Positions 59,387 through 64,000 of a stretch of 64,000 nt of DNA are shown one piece after another (position 1 is the stretch's first letter; every line of letters starts with the position of its first letter). Under the pieces are notes generated by a model. The model saw only the letters and a program-made list of their open reading frames with translations. It did not search any database and was not told where the DNA came from. The stretch is from Leishmania martiniquensis (lineage: Eukaryota; Euglenozoa; Kinetoplastea; Trypanosomatida; Trypanosomatidae): positions 169,001-233,000 of the forward strand of contig NC_090166.1 of the NCBI RefSeq assembly GCF_017916325.1, written 5' to 3'. A program made the position numbers and the translations under genes.

Positions 59387-62300
59387 CTACTCGAATGAGG
59401 TGAGAGGCCGTAGAGACCGCATAAGTGCCTCAACAGCTTCGCGTGTGCCTGCGCTGGCGTCACCATTGAGGCCCCCAGTGACAGCGAGCGGCACACCGGC
59501 ATACAAGGTTGTCCAACCTCGCTGGCACATAGAGTCCACCGCGGGCCTCAAAATCGCCGTCATGGCGTCGCTCGCGCCATCGCCAGCGCTCACCGCACGC
59601 TCGAGCATGCGGCCCGCCGCCTCGAGTATGCGAGGATGTACCACTGACGCCCGTCGGCACCCGGCCGAACCGCCGTAGTGTCGCCGCGCCGACAAATCAG
59701 AGGCGGTCTGCTCCACACGCCGAGAGGCGATAAGGACCGAAGCCGCAGCCGCCGGTGCGGCGGCGGTACTGGGTGGAAGGAGCAGCTTGCTTGGCATCGT
59801 GAACGGAAGTCTCAGCGGCGTGTGCGGCGGCGGCCGTCGTGCCGAGCAGAAGAGCTGCGGGCTACCGTTACAACTCTTTCCCAACGGAGAAGCACTGCCA
59901 CGAGACGAGAAGCTAGCGTGCGTGGCAGCAGGATCGGTGGCAGGGTGCAGCGGAGACGATGGCGAGTCGCTGACCGCGACCTGACGCCTAGAAGAGGCAC
60001 TGGCTACGGACGTCTTGGCAGGTGAGCGAAGAAGAATCGCGTCGGTTGGCGAGGGCGACGCCGAGTTTGCGCTGGGGAGAGGGGGCAGCGGCCCGCGCTG
60101 CTGGCGCCGACGCAACCGCCTCCGGCGCTCCTCCAGCTGCCGAGCCAAGCGAGCGAGTTCGCATTCATACAGCTGCTCCACAACCCTCGCGGCGGGGTCG
60201 ACCCGGACGCATAGTTGTGCCAGCACCTGATCCGCGGTGCGATAGCTCGTCGAAACGTCCCACAAGAAGCGCATGAGACGGGCCACTGCATGCATGTTCT
60301 CGCCGCCTTCTTTATCTCCCACGTAGAGGTGAAGGCTTGGATGCATGACAACCGCCTCGATCCACTCCAGCTCGTTGAGGTGCGGTGAGTCACCCGGCGG
60401 CAGCACGCTAGAAAGATGCGCGTAGACTTGCTTAGCCAGCATCTCGAGCATACCCACGCAGAACACGGCCACCTCCACCACATCTGGCGCCACTGTGGAG
60501 CCGTCGAAGGCGGCCATCTGGTAAAGCCGCGTCACCGCCTCATGCGCCCACGTCGGTAGTGATTCTGTCGGGTAGATGTCTGCATCGGCTCTCGCGTTGC
60601 CAAAGCAGCTCCACTTGAAGCGCACAGTAGAGGGGGCACTGCCACACAGGAAGAGCGACAGTGGCAGCGGACATCCATGAATGAGGTCGGCGCGATGAAG
60701 CACTCGCAACCCTCGCAGGCCCTGTGTCACGGCTTCGAGCCAGAACCGACTGCTCAGCGCCCGCGCACCCACTTCGAGTGACGGTAGCTCATCCGCCGAG
60801 AAGGTCGCGTGCTGTCCACTGCGACGTCTGGCGAGCTCCGACAGCGACCCTCGAGGAAAGTACTCGAGCTGCAAGAGATGCACCTCTGGGCTAACGCTGC
60901 TTTGCGGTGGCGTGCTGACACTGTAGTACCGGGCGATGCAGTCTTCTGCCTCCAATCTGTCCTCTCCGGTCAGACCCGCCGCGTGCTGCTCCGGCAACTT
61001 GCCACAGGCCGCACTGCCCGCGGTTGCCCTGGTAGAGGGGGGGGCCACGGAAAGAGTCAGGCAGCGCAGCTCGGCGAGGTTGAAGGCGGCGGTGGGCACT
61101 TCCTTCAAGGCGTATGGAAGACCGTTGAGGCGATGCACAGCGAGCCACGTGACGCCGTTGACCTCCACGCACAATGGGATCGCCTGGCGGCTCTCCCCTC
61201 GCCTCCCAGCTTCAACGTCGCTGCCACCGCATGCCGGGGCAATACTGTGCAGGAACTGAAAAGCATGATGGGCCTGGAAGCGATCGCCAGGGATTCCTTC
61301 CTCGCTCATGTCAGTTGTCTCTAGTGGCTCCGAGAAAGACTCCGCCCAGTCGTAGCCCACCTGCGGGCCAGCGGAAACGTCTGCGTAGTCGAACGAGCGG
61401 GCTGGCAAGCCTACACCAGTGACCACAGGAGTCAGTGGTCCGCGTATCCAGGAAGACTCGGTGGAAATGCGCAGCCCCGGTACCTCTCTTCCTGGAGACC
61501 GGCACCACTGCAGCGTCGGGGTGAGAAGCTGCAGTCGTGATGTCTGATTCGCCCAGCGGGATAGGTCGAGAGGCGAGGCTCGAAAAGCGGCGGCCCTCTC
61601 CTCCCTGCCGTGCGCCGCGGGCGCTGCCTCATGCTCTGGGGCCGGCTGCACAGGGGGTGTAGGCGGCAGGAGAGCCGCCCCAAGTGCCTTTACCGGACTC
61701 TCAAGCCCACTTCCAGAGGGGCCGAGATGTGCGACAGTCCGACAAAGGCAGTTTGGCGACCCATAACTGCTCCAGGCGCTCCCGCTGCCCTCCGCGCGAA
61801 GGTCGAGGGGGCCTCGAGCGTGCACCCCTTCGCATCCGCCACATGCCGCTTCCTTATCGCCCACGCCAACCTCAAAATTGAGCGCCCGCTTAGCGCAAAG
61901 CGTGCGGCAGCCAGCTTTGGACTCGCAGGACGGCGCCATGGCGGCTGGATTTTTCAGAGGACGGCGTGGGGGCGGCGAGGCGTGGCCACTCTCCGCAGAC
62001 TCACGCCACGCTGGCTGCCTCCAAGTCGACGCGGCGGTCACGGCGCCCGGCGGTTCGTCGACAGAACCAGGAGAGGCACCAGCCTCTGTAGGGCTGGCCG
62101 GTGCGGCGTTGCAGGAAGCCGCTGCCGAAGAAGGCGGCAGTGCCATCGGTGGCTGCATCCGGTTGCAAGAGAGGCTCTGCGCAGCGAGCGGAATCCTTTC
62201 CGGCAGCGGAAAGTTTCCTGTGGAGCTGACGTGCGTTGCAACGGGCGTCGAGGACGAAGTGGGGGCGGTATCCGATTGCAGATCCATGTGGCGCACTCTC

Positions 62301-64000
62301 GTGGGTGACTGCCCAGATGTATTTCGCGTCGTCGCCAACGTTAGGCAGCGGCCCCGTCTATTAACGACGGTTGTTGCCCCAGTCGGTGTCGTGGCCGTTC
62401 CCTCTTCGAGCAACGCGCTGAGTGTTCGCCCGTGCTCGCCTCCGCGGCACCTCGAGGAGAGAGCGAGGCTTGCGATAGAGAGAGAGCGCTCTGCGGCAAG
62501 GTCCTGAGGAGCGGCAAACGAGCCGTATGCAGCAGACTTCCCTAGCTGCGCGCGGTTCCATATACCTGAGGAGTGCAGGGGAGAGGGTACGAGCTGCGCA
62601 TACAAGATGACCGCCGCATCGGGGCGAACGAAAGCCTTCTCCAGAGCAGCCGCAAACGCTGTCAAAGGTTCGGGCAGGTCGTGGGCCAAGAGGAGGTCGG
62701 GGGTGCTGCTGCTGCTGCTGCCGCTGCTGCCGGGGGCTGCGCTCGGCGTCAGCGCCGAGAGGTCGGTGATATACGGCTCCAGTGTTCGGTAGAGACTGTA
62801 GGGGTTGCGGCTGGGGGCAAGGTAGTCGCGCTCTGCAACGCCAGTAGACTCACCGTTCACCAGGAATCGGTATGTATTGGACTGAGTGTCACTTCTCATC
62901 AGACTGCTAATGTGTTGGGTCGCGTACTGATGCGGCTGTTGTGACTCGAAGGTGTGGCTCTGCACCTTGGAGCGGAAGGACTGCGACGGGGTTGTCTGGC
63001 GAGAAAAGGCGCGGTGGCCCGACTTCTGCGGGGTGAGCGACTGGGACAGCAGCTGTGAGCGGTAACGCGAGTGCGAGTGACCTGGGCTGTGGTGTGCCGT
63101 GCAACTATCGTGAAGTCCAGCCGGGCCAGGGGTGCGGTTCGTCAACGGGGTATGCGGCGATGGGGGAGTCTCGCAGCAATCTGACTCTTCGGGCTGCACG
63201 GCCGCGACCGAGAGCGCTGTAGCGGCTTCGTCTGGCTCACTGGCAGGGGCAGATCGATCTCCGGCGAATGAGAGAGGGTAACGCCTGGAGAAGGAGGAGG
63301 ACACTGAGAGGCTGCGACTGGTGCCTCTTAACGCCGACAGACCGCGAGTTGTGTGCGGACTGTTGTCGAGGTCGTGGCAGGGGTAGTCTGTCGCTCTGCC
63401 TGAGCATCCGTCCGTGGGCTGCCGTGCTTCGTCGACGGTCGCCTCGATCTTCTGCGGTGAAGCGATTGTGTACCAGGCCGAGTAGCTAGGACTGTGCCAC
63501 GCCGTCTCTTCAGAGACGGCCAAGGATCGCCGCGGGGTCCGAGCCCCGACCGCGAACCGCGCCTCTGTAGACGGCGACGCCCGTGAGGCTGGCAGCGGAT
63601 CAGATGTAGTCATCAACGACAGGACAGGGAAAGCCTGTGTCTCCGTTTCAGGTGTTGGCCCCACTGTGGCGGTGGAGGCGCAGCTTGCCACAGAAAAAAA
63701 CGGCGCGGTGCCGGAGCGGGGCTCCGTTGCTGCTGCTGCTGCTGCTGCGCACTCTCCGTCGAAAGCAGCTGTCGCCTCCCGATGCAGTGAATGAATAGAG
63801 CTGCCGAGAGAGCTGTGGTCCGCTACGGCCGTTCGTGATGCTGCAGGTAGGTCGTTGGTCTGCTGAAATGGCAACCGTAGCTGCTGTTGCTGGCGGGGCT
63901 GTTGGTACGGAGTGTCTGCCTCGGTGAAGTTACTGGTCACCAGATCTGGGTGCGACGAGGATGCAACTGCCGTGCCGATGAATGGGCTACATAGGCTCGG
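59387..64000 (-). CDS. large pseudokinase-like protein (5' end outside window)
   Basis: The frame is open from the window edge to a stop at 59387, giving at least 1537 residues, and no ATG start is visible, so the N-terminus lies beyond 64000. The first 900 residues or so are Ser/Pro/Thr-rich and disordered. A degenerate protein-kinase domain occupies about 60170-61200. It keeps the ATP-lysine motif (PYALKEV, near 61100), an LEYFPRGSL hinge region, and helix layout. The catalytic loop reads LIHGCPLPLSLFL in place of HRDxKxxN (near 60680), and the DFG motif reads CFG (near 60600). Both catalytic aspartates are thus cysteine. It is probably a pseudokinase scaffold with a low-complexity C-terminal tail. 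Wee1/PEK-like ancestry is only a guess. Confidence 0.8.
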   Translation of the reverse strand, partial: PSLCSPFIGTAVASSSHPDLVTSNFTEADTPYQQPRQQQQLRLPFQQTNDLPAASRTAVADHSSLGSSIHSLHREATAAFDGECAAAAAAATEPRSGTAPFFSVASCASTATVGPTPETETQAFPVLSLMTTSDPLPASRASPSTEARFAVGARTPRRSLAVSEETAWHSPSYSAWYTIASPQKIEATVDEARQPTDGCSGRATDYPCHDLDNSPHTTRGLSALRGTSRSLSVSSSFSRRYPLSFAGDRSAPASEPDEAATALSVAAVQPEESDCCETPPSPHTPLTNRTPGPAGLHDSCTAHHSPGHSHSRYRSQLLSQSLTPQKSGHRAFSRQTTPSQSFRSKVQSHTFESQQPHQYATQHISSLMRSDTQSNTYRFLVNGESTGVAERDYLAPSRNPYSLYRTLEPYITDLSALTPSAAPGSSGSSSSSTPDLLLAHDLPEPLTAFAAALEKAFVRPDAAVILYAQLVPSPLHSSGIWNRAQLGKSAAYGSFAAPQDLAAERSLSIASLALSSRCRGGEHGRTLSALLEEGTATTPTGATTVVNRRGRCLTLATTRNTSGQSPTRVRHMDLQSDTAPTSSSTPVATHVSSTGNFPLPERIPLAAQSLSCNRMQPPMALPPSSAAASCNAAPASPTEAGASPGSVDEPPGAVTAASTWRQPAWRESAESGHASPPPRRPLKNPAAMAPSCESKAGCRTLCAKRALNFEVGVGDKEAACGGCEGVHARGPLDLRAEGSGSAWSSYGSPNCLCRTVAHLGPSGSGLESPVKALGAALLPPTPPVQPAPEHEAAPAAHGREERAAAFRASPLDLSRWANQTSRLQLLTPTLQWCRSPGREVPGLRISTESSWIRGPLTPVVTGVGLPARSFDYADVSAGPQVGYDWAESFSEPLETTDMSEEGIPGDRFQAHHAFQFLHSIAPACGGSDVEAGRRGESRQAIPLCVEVNGVTWLAVHRLNGLPYALKEVPTAAFNLAELRCLTLSVAPPSTRATAGSAACGKLPEQHAAGLTGEDRLEAEDCIARYYSVSTPPQSSVSPEVHLLQLEYFPRGSLSELARRRSGQHATFSADELPSLEVGARALSSRFWLEAVTQGLRGLRVLHRADLIHGCPLPLSLFLCGSAPSTVRFKWSCFGNARADADIYPTESLPTWAHEAVTRLYQMAAFDGSTVAPDVVEVAVFCVGMLEMLAKQVYAHLSSVLPPGDSPHLNELEWIEAVVMHPSLHLYVGDKEGGENMHAVARLMRFLWDVSTSYRTADQVLAQLCVRVDPAARVVEQLYECELARLARQLEERRRRLRRRQQRGPLPPLPSANSASPSPTDAILLRSPAKTSVASASSRRQVAVSDSPSSPLHPATDPAATHASFSSRGSASPLGKSCNGSPQLFCSARRPPPHTPLRLPFTMPSKLLLPPSTAAAPAAAASVLIASRRVEQTASDLSARRHYGGSAGCRRASVVHPRILEAAGRMLERAVSAGDGASDAMTAILRPAVDSMCQRGWTTLYAGVPLAVTGGLNGDASAGTREAVEALMRSLRPLTSFE

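Noticed and set aside
1..64000. CRISPR arrays, bacterial operons, prophage or insertion sequences
   Set aside because: No regularly spaced direct repeats, integrase, transposase or phage genes were seen; gene organisation is trypanosomatid throughout.

Overview
This window looks like nuclear DNA of a trypanosomatid, most likely Leishmania or a close relative. Every convincing protein gene lies on the minus strand, there are no introns or operon-type ribosome sites, and genes are preceded by polypyrimidine tracts followed by AG, as expected for spliced-leader trans-splicing. Long spacers are rich in GA, CA and TA tracts. The content also fits: a glycosomal-type ABCD transporter, mevalonate kinase, an array of AAAP amino-acid permeases, two large mitochondrial proteins resembling RNA-editing substrate-complex subunits, and a trypanosomatid-type U2 snRNA. 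From memory, the order ABCD transporter, coiled-coil protein, mevalonate kinase, and later the paired mitochondrial proteins matches part of T. brucei chromosome 4 and Leishmania chromosome 31. I could not check this.

Transcription runs from high to low coordinates. In that order the genes are: a 5'-truncated giant pseudokinase-like protein (59387-64000); a Spb1/FtsJ-type RNA methyltransferase; two mitochondrial helical proteins (RESC12-like and RESC11-like); an unknown protein ending in a possible beta-barrel signal; an SBP2-like L7Ae protein; a SNARE-like membrane protein; a fatty-acid-hydroxylase/sterol-desaturase family protein; two full amino-acid permeases and one truncated permease copy; tRNA-Ala(AGC) on the plus strand beside a minus-strand U2 snRNA with a tRNA-like extragenic promoter; a fourth permease; mevalonate kinase; a 1250-residue coiled-coil protein; an ABCD half transporter; a Ser/Pro-rich unknown protein; a 6.1 kb gene-free stretch; a TRM13 tRNA methyltransferase; and a J-domain protein.

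Three structures go beyond ordinary gene content. First, 6101-6588 and 7868-8355 form a 488 bp inverted repeat that I read as identical, around a 1279 bp loop, inside the gene-free region. Second, 31711-32852 and 35512-36653 form a 1142 bp direct repeat, apparently identical, that carries only the membrane core of a permease and so creates a truncated gene copy. Third, the U2/tRNA locus sits between head-to-tail Pol II genes, with a 13 bp GC hairpin just beyond the U2 gene. I found no convincing new multi-gene system. The inverted repeat is the best candidate for an undescribed functional element, because a read-through transcript would carry a 488 bp perfect duplex.

Several reading frames can be extended upstream of the true start through non-ATG codons or regions upstream of the likely splice acceptor. 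The starts given here are ATG codons chosen on that basis.
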